DNA of 64,000 bases, taken from the NCBI RefSeq assembly GCF_004364165.1, contig NZ_SOAY01000017.1:1677-65676 (forward strand), in the 5' to 3' direction. This document shows, piece by piece, positions 34,727-43,813 of the stretch. The notes beneath the pieces are model-generated. The model searched no databases and was not told the origin of the DNA. It worked only from the letters and a program-made list of their open reading frames with translations. The stretch's first letter is position 1; each line of letters starts with the position of its first letter. The translations under genes and the position numbers were made by a program. Source of the stretch: Maribacter spongiicola. GTDB lineage: Bacteria; Bacteroidota; Bacteroidia; Flavobacteriales; Flavobacteriaceae.

Positions 34727-35503
34727 ATGGAATTAAAGCTTACCAGACCCATTTGCTTCTTTGATTTAGAGACAACTGGGGTCAATGTAGCAAAAGATCG
34801 TATTGTAGAAATTGCGATACTAAAGGTATACCCTAACGGAAACAAAGAAAGTAAAACTTGGCTTGTTAATCCTGAAATGGTAATACCGGAAGAGGTAATT
34901 GCCGTTCATGGTATTACGAATGAAAAGGTTGCCAACGAACCAACTTTTAAAGAACTTTCCAAAGAAATTTATAAGATTATAAAGGATAGTGATTTAGGCG
35001 GATTCAATTCCGATCGATTCGATATTCCCTTATTGGCAGAAGAATTATTACGTGCAGATATCGATTTCGATATGAAAAATACGGTATCTGTAGATGTACA
35101 GACCATTTTTCATAAGATGGAAAAACGTACGTTAGAAGCAGCTTATAAATTCTATTGTGATAAAGATTTAACCGATGCGCATAGTGCAGCGGCAGATACC
35201 AATGCTACGTATGAAGTATTGCTTTCTCAATTAGATAGATACCCAGATCTTGAAAATAATGTCAAAAAACTTTCGGAATTCTCAAGAAGAAAGCAATCGG
35301 TAGATTTCGCAGGTTTTATAGCTATGGATGAAGAAGGGGAAGAAGTATTCTCTTTTGGTAAGCATAAAGGCAAAAAGGTTCATGCCGTTTTAGAAAATGA
35401 ACCAGGGTATTTCGGGTGGATGTTAAATGCCGATTTTCCATTGTACACAAAAAAAATTCTTACTCAAATTAAATTGAGCAAACTCAATAATAAATTAGGG
35501 TAA
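34727..35503 (+). CDS. DnaQ-family 3'-5' exonuclease with C-terminal DUF3820-like domain
   Basis: 258 residues from ATG 34727. The DEDDh exonuclease motifs are ExoI FFDLETTG, ExoII GGFNSDRFDIPLL, and ExoIII AHSAAADTNAT. After ~175 residues a second small domain has VFSFGKHKGKKVHAVLENEPGYFGWMLNADFP, like the quorum-sensing-regulated/ExoX C-terminal domain. It is a stand-alone nuclease (DNA repair or RNA trimming) rather than the replicase epsilon subunit, which lacks that tail. First gene of a likely five-gene operon: the next gene begins 3 bp on. Confidence 0.92.
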   Translation: MELKLTRPICFFDLETTGVNVAKDRIVEIAILKVYPNGNKESKTWLVNPEMVIPEEVIAVHGITNEKVANEPTFKELSKEIYKIIKDSDLGGFNSDRFDIPLLAEELLRADIDFDMKNTVSVDVQTIFHKMEKRTLEAAYKFYCDKDLTDAHSAAADTNATYEVLLSQLDRYPDLENNVKKLSEFSRRKQSVDFAGFIAMDEEGEEVFSFGKHKGKKVHAVLENEPGYFGWMLNADFPLYTKKILTQIKLSKLNNKLG

Positions 35504-35506
35504 AAA

Positions 35507-36421
35507 ATGCGTATTTTTTTAGTAGTATTTCTTTTGATGATGGGCTTAAGTCATGCGCAAGAAGTTTTGGTTGAAGGTTATGTATATGATAATAAAACAA
35601 AAATGGCTGTACCGTATGCCAATATTAGTTTTTTAAAGACCTTAAAAGGAACTTCAAGTGATGAAGATGGGTATTTTTATATCGATGTTCCCAAAGATTA
35701 TCTAGAGCGAGATGTGCATGTATCAGCGTTAGGTTTTAAAGATACTATTATGCCGGCGAGGGTTATTAAAGAGAAAAAGAAGATATATATGCAAGAGGAA
35801 ACTTTTGAGCTTGAAGAGGTGGTCGTTGTTCAGAGCTTAGGAGATTCGCAGGTATTGAATCCAGTTAGTTCATATAGTATTAAAAGTGGTTTTTCGTCAG
35901 CAGAGACTCCATGGGTATTGGCGTTATACTTCCCAAATATTGGCGCTGCCAAAAAGTATTTAGAGAAAATTACTATACACGTTCAGCAAAATAGTCAGTT
36001 TAAGAGAGAGTCGTCAAAATTTAGACTTCGTTTGTATGATGTAGATAAAGAGACACGTAAACCAAGTAATGATATCATTCGAAAAAGTATCATTTTAGAA
36101 AGTTCAAAAACAGAAGATTATGTTTCTATTGACTTATCGAGCATGAACATTAGAATACCTGACGAAGGTATATATGTGGGGTTAGAATGGATATTTCTTC
36201 CGTATAACTGGTACAAAAATACCTATAAGCATCCTATTACGAATAAGAACGTCGTAGAAGACCGTTTTGCGCCTACATTTGCTGCAGTTTATCAAAAAAA
36301 CCAGAATTTTAAAACGATGGTTTATGGTATGGGCGAATGGACAGATTTTGCAATAAAAGCACCAGGTAATAATGAGAATTTGATACCTGCTATAAGTCTT
36401 AAATTTTCAAAGAAAAGATAA
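35507..36421 (+). CDS. CarboxypepD_reg-like domain secreted protein
   Basis: 304 residues with signal peptide (FLVVFLLMMGLSHAQ). A ~80-residue carboxypeptidase-regulatory-like beta-sandwich follows (VEGYVYDNKTKMAVPYANISFLKTLKGTSSDEDGYFYIDVP), of the type found at the start of TonB-dependent receptors. No barrel follows, only a ~190-residue beta-rich part (LEEVVVVQSLG... YISFLKFS-like C-terminus). Function unknown; probably cell-envelope. It lies in the operon between the exonuclease and the FAH-family gene. Confidence 0.85.
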   Translation: MRIFLVVFLLMMGLSHAQEVLVEGYVYDNKTKMAVPYANISFLKTLKGTSSDEDGYFYIDVPKDYLERDVHVSALGFKDTIMPARVIKEKKKIYMQEETFELEEVVVVQSLGDSQVLNPVSSYSIKSGFSSAETPWVLALYFPNIGAAKKYLEKITIHVQQNSQFKRESSKFRLRLYDVDKETRKPSNDIIRKSIILESSKTEDYVSIDLSSMNIRIPDEGIYVGLEWIFLPYNWYKNTYKHPITNKNVVEDRFAPTFAAVYQKNQNFKTMVYGMGEWTDFAIKAPGNNENLIPAISLKFSKKR

Positions 36422-36428
36422 AAAAAGT

Positions 36429-37040
36429 ATGAAGATTATATGTATTGGCAGAAATTACACTGCACATATCGATGAGCTTAAGAACGAAAGACCTGAAGAG
36501 CCGGTGGTTTTTATAAAACCAGATTCTTCGGTTTTGCCAAAACAGCAAGATTTCTATATTCCCGAATTCTCAAATGATGTACATTATGAAGTTGAGGTTT
36601 TGGTAAAAATCAAAAAAGTAGGTAAGCATATTAGCAAAGAATTTGCACCAACCTATTATGATGAGATAGGTCTGGGAATAGATTTTACAGCAAGAGATCT
36701 ACAGTCTAAATTAAAAGAAAAGGGTCTACCTTGGGAGAAAGCCAAAGGTTTTGATGGTGCCGCCGTAATAGGCGAGTGGTTGCCAAAGACTGATTTTAAA
36801 GATGTAAATAATCTCAATTTTAAGCTGTTAAAGAACGATGAGGTTGTTCAAGAAGGCAATACCAGTTTTATGCTTTGGAAGATAGATGAAATAATCGCCT
36901 ATGTTTCAACGTTCTTTATGTTGAAAAAAGGAGATATTATCTTTACTGGAACACCTGCCGGTGTTGGCAAGATAAGTCCAAATGACTATCTTACAGGTAG
37001 TTTAGAAAATAGAGAGCTTTTTACCTTAAAAATTAAATAA
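36429..37040 (+). CDS. Fumarylacetoacetate hydrolase family protein
   Basis: 203 residues, the compact FAHD1-like form. Motifs: CIGRNYTAHIDEL, PVVFIKPDSSVLP, the metal ligands in HYEVEVLVKI, IGLGIDFTARDLQ, and FTGTPAGVGKI. Such enzymes are Mg-dependent hydrolases or decarboxylases of acylpyruvate- or oxaloacetate-like substrates, in the cytoplasm. The stop overlaps the Hpt gene start by one base (taatg). Confidence 0.93.
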   Translation: MKIICIGRNYTAHIDELKNERPEEPVVFIKPDSSVLPKQQDFYIPEFSNDVHYEVEVLVKIKKVGKHISKEFAPTYYDEIGLGIDFTARDLQSKLKEKGLPWEKAKGFDGAAVIGEWLPKTDFKDVNNLNFKLLKNDEVVQEGNTSFMLWKIDEIIAYVSTFFMLKKGDIIFTGTPAGVGKISPNDYLTGSLENRELFTLKIK

Positions 37041-37378
37041 TGATTTATAACCTGGATAAGATTAATGAGATGGCAGAAGGTGATCAGGATTTTATAAATT
37101 CTGTTATAGCTGTTTTTTTGGAAGAGGTACCTGAAGATTTAGAAGCTTTAGAAAAAGCCCTGCAAGAAAAAGATCATGATCAAGTATATAAACTTGCGCA
37201 TAAGATTAAGCCAAATGTAGATTTACTCGGAATGGAGCAAACCCGCGCCATAGCCTTAGAGCTAGAAACTTTGGGTAAGCAAGAGGCTAATATGGCAGAG
37301 ATAGAGAAAAGATTTCCATTGCTAAAGACTGATATCAAACAGGTTGTAGCAGAGTTAAAAAACGACTTTCACTTATAA
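37040..37378 (+). CDS. Histidine phosphotransfer (Hpt) domain protein
   Basis: 112 residues, one Hpt domain and nothing else. The phosphorylated His54 is in [14 protein letters not shown], the conserved HxxKxxxxxxG of the four-helix bundle. Such a protein relays phosphate between a hybrid kinase and a response regulator, but neither is encoded nearby. It is coupled by one-base overlaps to both neighbours (FAH upstream, CinA downstream). Confidence 0.9.
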   Translation: MIYNLDKINEMAEGDQDFINSVIAVFLEEVPEDLEALEKALQEKDHDQVYKLAHKIKPNVDLLGMEQTRAIALELETLGKQEANMAEIEKRFPLLKTDIKQVVAELKNDFHL

Positions 37379-38628
37379 TGCTAGCTGAAATAATTACCAT
37401 TGGCGATGAAATTCTCATCGGTCAAGTTATTGATACCAACTCCGCATTTATAAGTAAAGAGCTGAATAAAATTGGTATTTCGGTATATCAGATTACTTCG
37501 ATACAAGATGAGCGTGAACATATCTTAAAGGCTTTTAAAGATGCATCAGAACGTGTAGATGTTGTTTTAATTACAGGTGGTCTGGGACCGACGAAAGATG
37601 ATATTACCAAACACACACTGTGCGAATTTTTCAATGACGAACTTATTGAGAATGCAGAAGTATTAACACATGTAGAAGAACTGTTTGCTAAATACATAAG
37701 CAACACCCCAATATCAGATATTAATAGAATGCAGGCTTTGGTACCAAGTAAGGCCGAGGTTTTGCATAATGCGAACGGTACTGCACCTGGTATGTTGATC
37801 AGACAAAATGGAGTAACATTTGTTTCAATGCCTGGCGTGCCTTTTGAGATGAAGTACTTAATGACGGAATCTGTAATTCCTAAATTGGCAGCTTATTATA
37901 AAAGACCGCATATTATTCATAGAACCATAATAACCTATGGTTTAGGTGAAAGTGCAATTGCCGCTAGAATTGAAGCTTGGGAAGATAATTTACCTTCCAA
38001 CATTAAATTGGCATACTTACCTAATTTGGGTAAGGTACGGTTGCGATTATCGGGTAAAGGACCTAATTATGATGAATTGGCGGCTGCCATGAATGCCGAG
38101 TCTGATAAATTACACCCTTTGATAAAAGATATTGTATACGGATTAGAAGATGATGAAAGTTTAGAAGAAATTGTCGCGAAATTATTGACAGAGAAAAATT
38201 TAACCCTGTCAACTGCCGAGAGTTTTACCGGGGGTACAATTGCGGAAAGAATAACATCGATCCCGGGTGCCTCAAACTACTTTAAAGGTACGGTGGTCAG
38301 CTATGCTACCGAAGCTAAAATAAATGTGCTTAAGGTGCCTAAAGAATTAATAGAGCAACATTCTGTAGTAAGTGCAGAAGTGGCAACAGCAATGGCAAAA
38401 GGAGCAAAAGAATTGATGAAAACCGATTTTGCGATAGCCACAACAGGTAATGCAGGACCTACAAAAGGCGATTCAAATGTCAAGGTAGGAACTGTATTTA
38501 TTGCAATAGATGCACCGAAGGTGAAATTTGTACAAGAATTTCAAATGGGAAGCACCCGTGAGCGGGTTGTGGAAAAGTCTGTAAATAAGGCTTTTGAGCT
38601 GCTTCAAAAAGAAATTTTAAAAATGTGA
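37378..38628 (+). CDS. cinA: CinA family protein (competence/damage-inducible; NMN deamidase-like)
   Basis: 416 residues with both halves. The N-terminal MoaB/MoCF-like domain has [20 protein letters not shown] and [15 protein letters not shown]. The C-terminal PncC-type nicotinamide mononucleotide amidohydrolase has [15 protein letters not shown], with the catalytic Ser, and [20 protein letters not shown]. It recycles pyridine nucleotides. Last gene of the exonuclease-FAH-Hpt-CinA operon; the ribosomal operon after it has its own promoter. Confidence 0.95.
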   Translation: MLAEIITIGDEILIGQVIDTNSAFISKELNKIGISVYQITSIQDEREHILKAFKDASERVDVVLITGGLGPTKDDITKHTLCEFFNDELIENAEVLTHVEELFAKYISNTPISDINRMQALVPSKAEVLHNANGTAPGMLIRQNGVTFVSMPGVPFEMKYLMTESVIPKLAAYYKRPHIIHRTIITYGLGESAIAARIEAWEDNLPSNIKLAYLPNLGKVRLRLSGKGPNYDELAAAMNAESDKLHPLIKDIVYGLEDDESLEEIVAKLLTEKNLTLSTAESFTGGTIAERITSIPGASNYFKGTVVSYATEAKINVLKVPKELIEQHSVVSAEVATAMAKGAKELMKTDFAIATTGNAGPTKGDSNVKVGTVFIAIDAPKVKFVQEFQMGSTRERVVEKSVNKAFELLQKEILKM

Positions 38629-38637
38629 TGTTTATTG

Positions 38638-38668
38638 TTGTTGGAAAGATAAAAAAGATATAAATTTG
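38638..38668 (+). promoter_or_regulatory. Promoter of the rpmB-rpmG-DUF4295 operon
   Basis: TTG at 38638-38640 (alternatives next to it), 20 bp, then TAAATTTG at 38661-38668. It ends 29 bp before the rpmB ATG. Confidence 0.6.
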
Positions 38669-38697
38669 CACCCTGTTTAAAAGAAAAAGTCAGCACG

Positions 38698-38937
38698 ATG
38701 TCAAAAGTTTGTGAAATTACGGGTAAGAAGGCGATGTTTGGAAACAACGTATCGTTTTCCATTAATAAAACTAGAAGAAGATTTGATGTAAATCTATCTA
38801 AAAAACGTTTTTACATTCCAGAAGAAGACCGTTGGATAACGCTTAAAGTTTCTACAAGAGCTTTAAAAAGTATCAATAAGAAAGGTATATCTGCTGTTTT
38901 AAAGGAAGCAAAAGCAAAAGGATTAGTTATTAAGTAA
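38698..38937 (+). CDS. rpmB: 50S ribosomal protein L28
   Basis: 79 residues (bL28). The family start is SKVCEITGKKAMFGNNVSFSINKTRRRFDVNL, with the closing VKSTRALKSINKKG-like segment (KVSTRALKSINKKGIS). First of three small ribosomal genes (L28, L33, DUF4295) in the order conserved across Bacteroidota. Only one Cys in the N-terminus, so this is the zinc-independent form. Confidence 0.98.
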   Translation: MSKVCEITGKKAMFGNNVSFSINKTRRRFDVNLSKKRFYIPEEDRWITLKVSTRALKSINKKGISAVLKEAKAKGLVIK

Positions 38938-38958
38938 TCTGGAAAATAGAGCGATAAG

Positions 38959-39141
38959 ATGGCAAAGAAAGGTAATAGAATACAAGTTATATTAGAATGC
39001 ACTGAGCATAAAGAATCTGGTCAACCAGGTACTTCAAGATATATTACTACCAAGAATAAGAAGAACACTCCTGAGAGATTGGAAATTAAAAAATTCAATC
39101 CTATTCTTAAGAGAATGACCCTTCATAAAGAAATTAAATAA
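38959..39141 (+). CDS. rpmG: 50S ribosomal protein L33
   Basis: 60 residues (bL33): [48 protein letters not shown] single cysteine replaces the four-Cys zinc form, so it is zinc-independent. 21 bp after rpmB. Confidence 0.98.
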   Translation: MAKKGNRIQVILECTEHKESGQPGTSRYITTKNKKNTPERLEIKKFNPILKRMTLHKEIK

Positions 39142-39177
39142 ATTTTTCTTTTAAGAAAATCACTAAAAAAATAAGTC

Positions 39178-39330
39178 ATGGCTAAGAAGACCGTAGCAAG
39201 TTTACAAACAAGTTCTAAAAGATTGACAAAGGCAATAAAAATGGTTAAGTCACCAAAATCAGGTGCTTACGTTTTTGTTGAGCAAGTAATGGCACCAGAA
39301 ATGGTTGATGCTTGGATTGCCAAAAAATAA
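39178..39330 (+). CDS. DUF4295 small ribosome-associated protein
   Basis: 50 residues: MAKKTVASLQTSSKRLTKAI, then a middle with MVKSPKSGAYVFVEQ and an end DAWIAKK. This is the Bacteroidota-specific DUF4295 family, always near rpmB and rpmG. My recollection is that a protein of this sort was identified as an extra large-subunit protein (bL38) in the Flavobacterium johnsoniae ribosome structure; I cannot check that here. Its basic composition and operon position agree with a ribosomal role. It sits 36 bp after rpmG and is followed by a strong terminator. Confidence 0.93.
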   Translation: MAKKTVASLQTSSKRLTKAIKMVKSPKSGAYVFVEQVMAPEMVDAWIAKK

Positions 39331-39354
39331 GAAAAATTACTTTTAGTAGTTATT

Positions 39355-39383
39355 AAGCCCCTTTCCTACGAAAGGGGCTTTTT
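39355..39383 (+). terminator. Rho-independent terminator after DUF4295
   Basis: An 11-bp stem AAGCCCCTTTC / GAAAGGGGCTT, loop CTAC, T-run. It separates the ribosomal genes from ftsY, which would need read-through or its own promoter. Confidence 0.9.
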
Positions 39384-39416
39384 AATTTTTATATTTGAAT
39401 AACCATATGATGAACA

Positions 39417-40373
39417 ATGAGCTTATTTAAAAAAATATTTTCTTCTCAAAAAAAGGAAACCTTAGATAAAGGTTTAGAAAAAACAAAATCCAGCTTCTTT
39501 TCTAAGTTGGGAAAAGCTGTTGCCGGTAAGTCTAAAGTAGATGATGACGTACTAGATAATCTTGAAGAAGTTTTAGTTTCTTCAGATGTAGGGGTAGATA
39601 CTACTTTAAAAATTATTAAAAGAATAGAGGCAAGGGTATCGCGTGATAAATATGTGGGTACTGATGAACTGAATACTATTCTAAGAGAAGAAATAGCAGG
39701 TCTATTATCTGAAACCAATACTACAGACGATATAGATCTTCAAATACCTAAAGGCAAAAAACCATATGTAATTATGGTGGTTGGGGTAAACGGGGTAGGT
39801 AAAACAACCACTATTGGTAAATTGGCATATCGATTTAAAAACCAAGGATTAAAAGTTGTTTTGGGTGCGGCCGATACATTTAGGGCGGCGGCAATTGATC
39901 AATTACAAGTATGGGCAGACCGTGTAGATGTACCTATAGTAAAGCAACAAATGGGTAGTGATCCTGCATCTGTAGCTTTTGATACGTTGAGTTCTGCCGT
40001 TAAGCAAGATGCAGATGTTGTAATTATAGATACCGCGGGTAGATTACATAACAAAGTCAATTTAATGAATGAGCTGACCAAGGTAAAACGTGTAATGCAG
40101 AAAGTAGTAGATGATACTCCACATGAGGTATTGTTGGTGCTAGATGGTTCTACGGGTCAAAACGCCTTCGAGCAAGCAAAACAATTTACAAAAGCAACCG
40201 AGGTAACAGCTTTGGCTATTACAAAATTAGATGGTACTGCTAAAGGCGGTGTGGTTATAGGTATTTCTGATCAGTTTAAAATACCGGTAAAGTATATTGG
40301 TGTTGGCGAGGGTATTGAAGATTTACAGGCATTTAATAAGCACGAGTTCGTAGATTCATTCTTTAAAATTTAA
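39417..40373 (+). CDS. ftsY: Signal recognition particle receptor FtsY
   Basis: 318 residues, the short form lacking the acidic A domain of E. coli. The N domain has the helical SSFFSKLGKAVAG. The GTPase has G1 GVNGVGKTTTIGKLA, the insertion DTFRAAAIDQLQVWA, G3 DTAGRLHNKVNLMNEL and G4 TKLDGTAKGG. It docks SRP-ribosome complexes to the membrane. First gene of ftsY-DUF2911-amidase-phosphoesterase, with gaps of 2, 4 and 15 bp. Confidence 0.97.
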   Translation: MSLFKKIFSSQKKETLDKGLEKTKSSFFSKLGKAVAGKSKVDDDVLDNLEEVLVSSDVGVDTTLKIIKRIEARVSRDKYVGTDELNTILREEIAGLLSETNTTDDIDLQIPKGKKPYVIMVVGVNGVGKTTTIGKLAYRFKNQGLKVVLGAADTFRAAAIDQLQVWADRVDVPIVKQQMGSDPASVAFDTLSSAVKQDADVVIIDTAGRLHNKVNLMNELTKVKRVMQKVVDDTPHEVLLVLDGSTGQNAFEQAKQFTKATEVTALAITKLDGTAKGGVVIGISDQFKIPVKYIGVGEGIEDLQAFNKHEFVDSFFKI

Positions 40374-40375
40374 AA

Positions 40376-41257
40376 TTGCGATATACCTGGTTCATACTTC
40401 CTCTTTTATTATGTAATCTGAGTTGGGGGCAAATGAACCACCCAAAAGCTAGTCCGTTTTCTAAGATTGAGCAAGAAGTCGGGCTTTCAAAAATCACCAT
40501 AGCATATTCAAGACCATCTGCTAAGGGTAGAGTTTTGTTTGGTAATCAACTAAATGGGGAATCTGGTTTAGTACCTTATGGTCGTATTTGGCGCGTAGGT
40601 GCCAATGAATCTACCAAGATTACATTTAGCAACGATGTTTTAATTACCGATCACCTACTCTCAAAAGGTACTTATGCTTTATATACTTTTCCAGAAGAGA
40701 AGGAGTGGCAAGTTATTTTTCATAATAATACTACACATTGGGGAGACGGTCGTACAAATTACAATCTAGATGAAGATGCTTTACGTATTCTGGTAGCAGC
40801 TACGCAAACACAAGATTTTCAAGAAAGTTTTTTGATTTCGTTTGATGGTCTTGATCACAACGGTGCAGTAATGAATTTAAATTGGGGTACAACGCAAGTG
40901 TCCGTTCCTATGTTTTTTGATACCAAGTCAATAATGCAATTGCAGATTGATGAAAGACTAGCTAACTCACCCACACCACAAACCTATTACGAAATTGCAC
41001 GATATTATCAAGAGCAAGATATTCATCGAGAAAAAGCCCTTGGGCATGTTGAGGAGGCTATAGAAAAAGGAGGTGATACATACTATTTTTATAGAGTGAA
41101 ATCATTGATTTTAGCAGATTTATTGAGATATGATGAAGCTATTGCAGCAGCTGAAATATCTTTGAAGTTGTCTGAAATAGAGGGTAAAGATGAATTTGTT
41201 CGCCTAAATCAGAATACTATTAGCAATTGGAAATCCCTTCGCAAAAAAAATAAATAA
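40376..41257 (+). CDS. DUF2911 domain-containing exported protein
   Basis: 293 residues, starting at TTG 40376, since no suitable ATG precedes the signal peptide (WFILPLLLCNLSWGQ). The DUF2911 phrases are ASPFSKIEQEVGLSKITIAYSRPSAKGR, LVPYGRIWRVGANESTKITFS and YALYTFPEEKEWQVIFHNNTTHWG. A C-terminal helical part of TPR-like repeats follows (TPQTYYEIARYYQEQDIHREKALGHVEEAI). Function unknown. It begins 2 bp after the ftsY stop, so it is probably coupled to it. Confidence 0.88.
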   Translation: MRYTWFILPLLLCNLSWGQMNHPKASPFSKIEQEVGLSKITIAYSRPSAKGRVLFGNQLNGESGLVPYGRIWRVGANESTKITFSNDVLITDHLLSKGTYALYTFPEEKEWQVIFHNNTTHWGDGRTNYNLDEDALRILVAATQTQDFQESFLISFDGLDHNGAVMNLNWGTTQVSVPMFFDTKSIMQLQIDERLANSPTPQTYYEIARYYQEQDIHREKALGHVEEAIEKGGDTYYFYRVKSLILADLLRYDEAIAAAEISLKLSEIEGKDEFVRLNQNTISNWKSLRKKNK

Positions 41258-41261
41258 CCGT

Positions 41262-42941
41262 ATGAAAAAGCATCTTTTATTATTGGTCATCATTATGTTA
41301 AGTGCTTGTAAAAATGAGCAAGACGCAAAAAAGGAGGAAGTAATTCTTTGGACACCATATAATGATTCTATTGAAGTTGCAGCGAACGCCGATCACGAAA
41401 ATGGTCGTATGCAATACAAGTTAACACAATCTAAGGTGTTAGATAAAAATGATGTGTTTCGACCGCTATATGAGGAAGTTTCTAAGCTTACGCAAGCGGA
41501 GTATCAAAAATTGCTTCCTATGATTTTGGAGCAAGATATTTTTGTTATTCGTAATCATATCAAAGAAGGTAGGCTTAGCTATGAAAATCTGGTATTGTTT
41601 TATTTATATCGTATTTATAAGTATGAGTTGAATAATGAGACAACTTTAAATACCATAATAGCGCTAAATAAAGATGTGGTTGAGCAGGCACGAGAATTAG
41701 ATAGGGAAAATGAAAAGGGAATAGCGGCTCAAACGCAACATCCAATTTATGGTATGCCTATTTTGTTGAAAGACAACATTAATACCAAAGGCATGAAAAC
41801 CACTGCTGGTTCAATTGCGCTAATGGATAATGAAGTAGATGATTCATTTATAGTTCAGCAATTAAAAAAGAACGGAGCCTTAATTTTAGGGAAGGTCAAT
41901 TTAAGTGAATGGGCATATTTTTTATGTTCAGGTTGCCCAGTAGGGTATAGTGCATATGGTGGTCAAACTCTTAATCCGTACGGGCGAAGAATCTTTGAAA
42001 CAGGCGGTTCTAGTTCAGGTAGTGGTACTTCGGTAGCTGCCAATTATGCAGTTGCTGCAGTAGGTACAGAAACCTCTGGGTCTATTTTATCACCAAGTAG
42101 TCAAAACTCTGTCGTGGGTTTAAAACCAACGATAGGTTTGTTGAGTAGGTCAGGTATCGTTCCTATTTCAAGCACTTTAGATACTCCGGGCCCAATGACC
42201 AAAAATGTAAAGGATAATGCCATTTTGTTATCTGCCATGTTAGGTTTTGATGAGTTTGATTCGGCTTCTGTTGAAGATAATTTTCCAGGAATATTATCTG
42301 CAGGCTTGCATCCAGAACCGTTTTCTGAAATGAGATTGGGTGCAATAAAAGAGCTGATGGAGACCGATAGTATTTACAAGCAGACCATAAAAGATTTAAA
42401 AGAGGCAGGGGCAACCATAATAGTGTTTACACCACCAGAAGTTGCTATGAATGGTTTTTTAAGTATACTCAATATTGATATGAGAAACGATTTAAAGTCG
42501 TATTTAAAGAATGAAACTAATCCTGAATTTGTAAAAATTAGTTCTATTGCAGATGCTGTTTCTTTTAATAATGCAGATTCGCTGGTTAGAATTCCCTACG
42601 GGCAGGCATTATTTGAAGGAATATTATCAGATACTACCACAACTGCCGAGCTAGAAGAAATTAAATCTAATCTTGAAAAAAATGGACGCACTTTCTTCGA
42701 TACAGCGATGGATGAGTACAAACTAGATGCTGTGTTATCTATTAATAATTATCACGCCGGTTACGCTGCGGTTGCCAAGTACCCTGCTCTGACAATACCA
42801 ATGGGATATAAAGCATCTGGTGAACCAATAAGTTTGACATTCATAGGAAAACAGTTTTCAGAGGCACATTTATTAAGAATAGGTAAATCATATGAAGATA
42901 ATTTTCATAAACGAGTAATGTCTAAAGACTATCAAAACTAA
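41262..42941 (+). CDS. Amidase-signature family lipoprotein
   Basis: 559 residues with a lipoprotein signal (LLLLVIIMLSACKNE, lipobox LSAC). The Ser-cisSer-Lys triad is visible: Lys in GMPILLKDNINTKG, cis-Ser in ETGGSSSGSG, and the nucleophile Ser in GTETSGSI. It hydrolyses an amide in the periplasm or at the membrane surface; the substrate is unknown. It is not GatA, because it carries a signal peptide and no GatB neighbour. Confidence 0.93.
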   Translation: MKKHLLLLVIIMLSACKNEQDAKKEEVILWTPYNDSIEVAANADHENGRMQYKLTQSKVLDKNDVFRPLYEEVSKLTQAEYQKLLPMILEQDIFVIRNHIKEGRLSYENLVLFYLYRIYKYELNNETTLNTIIALNKDVVEQARELDRENEKGIAAQTQHPIYGMPILLKDNINTKGMKTTAGSIALMDNEVDDSFIVQQLKKNGALILGKVNLSEWAYFLCSGCPVGYSAYGGQTLNPYGRRIFETGGSSSGSGTSVAANYAVAAVGTETSGSILSPSSQNSVVGLKPTIGLLSRSGIVPISSTLDTPGPMTKNVKDNAILLSAMLGFDEFDSASVEDNFPGILSAGLHPEPFSEMRLGAIKELMETDSIYKQTIKDLKEAGATIIVFTPPEVAMNGFLSILNIDMRNDLKSYLKNETNPEFVKISSIADAVSFNNADSLVRIPYGQALFEGILSDTTTTAELEEIKSNLEKNGRTFFDTAMDEYKLDAVLSINNYHAGYAAVAKYPALTIPMGYKASGEPISLTFIGKQFSEAHLLRIGKSYEDNFHKRVMSKDYQN

Positions 42942-42956
42942 ATTTGATTACTTAAA

Positions 42957-43802
42957 ATGAAAAGACGGAGCTTTTTTAAAAAGACTTTTCGGTGGGTAGC
43001 TGGGCTAGGTTTGGTAACAGGTTTGTACAGTTGGCAAATAGAACCGTTTTGGATGCAGTTTGTTCATGTAAAAATGCCTTTGAAGAACTTGCCAGATTCA
43101 CTCGTTGGTAAAACAGTAATGCAAATAAGCGATGTTCATATTGGTAATTCTTTTGATTATCAATACATCATAGATTCATTTAAAGAAGCCCAAGAATTGC
43201 ATCCAGATTTTGTGGTATATACGGGAGATTACGTAACCTATGAAGATGATGAACAAATAAGCCAATTGCAAGATGTTTTACAAAATGTAGTTAAAGGATC
43301 TTTGGGTACTATTGGTATTTTAGGAAATCACGACTACGGAATCGATTTTGTAGAAGATGATGTCGCTCAAAAAATCACGAAGAGTCTAGAAGATGTAGGG
43401 GTGACCATGTTACGTAATGATGCAGTGGAAATTAACGGACTCAATTTTTTGGGGATGGATGATTTTTGGGGAAGTAATTTTTATCCTGAAAAAGCTACTG
43501 GAAAATATAATCCTGAGAAAGCAAATATCACCCTTTGTCACAATCCTGATGTATGCGATTTGCCAGTTTGGAATAATTTTGAAGGCTGGATACTCTCTGG
43601 TCATACCCATGGCGGACAAGTAAAACCACCTTTTCTACCTGCATTAATATTACCGGTAAAAAATAAAAATTACGATGCGGGTATCAAAGATTTAAAAGAC
43701 GGTAGAACGCTTTATATTAATAGTGCTCTGGGGTGTCTGCGACAAGTACGCTTCAATGTAAGACCAGAAATTACGGTGTTTGAGCTTACGAAAGAAGTTT
43801 AA
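42957..43802 (+). CDS. Metallophosphoesterase (YkuE-like)
   Basis: 281 residues with all calcineurin-type motifs: QISDVHIG, YTGDYV, GNHDYG, CHNPD and SGHTHGGQ. The N-terminus MKRRSFFKKTFRWVAGLGLV has a twin-arginine-like RRSFFKK followed by a hydrophobic stretch, so Tat export or a membrane anchor is likely. Relatives hydrolyse phosphodiesters of lipids or nucleotides at the membrane. Last gene of the ftsY operon; convergent with the nitroreductase. Confidence 0.92.
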   Translation: MKRRSFFKKTFRWVAGLGLVTGLYSWQIEPFWMQFVHVKMPLKNLPDSLVGKTVMQISDVHIGNSFDYQYIIDSFKEAQELHPDFVVYTGDYVTYEDDEQISQLQDVLQNVVKGSLGTIGILGNHDYGIDFVEDDVAQKITKSLEDVGVTMLRNDAVEINGLNFLGMDDFWGSNFYPEKATGKYNPEKANITLCHNPDVCDLPVWNNFEGWILSGHTHGGQVKPPFLPALILPVKNKNYDAGIKDLKDGRTLYINSALGCLRQVRFNVRPEITVFELTKEV

Positions 43803-43813
43803 ATAGCTTTGGA

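Noticed and set aside
41262..42941. GatA (tRNA amidotransferase subunit A)
   Set aside because: It carries a lipoprotein signal peptide and lacks gatB/gatC neighbours, so it is an exported amidase-signature enzyme.
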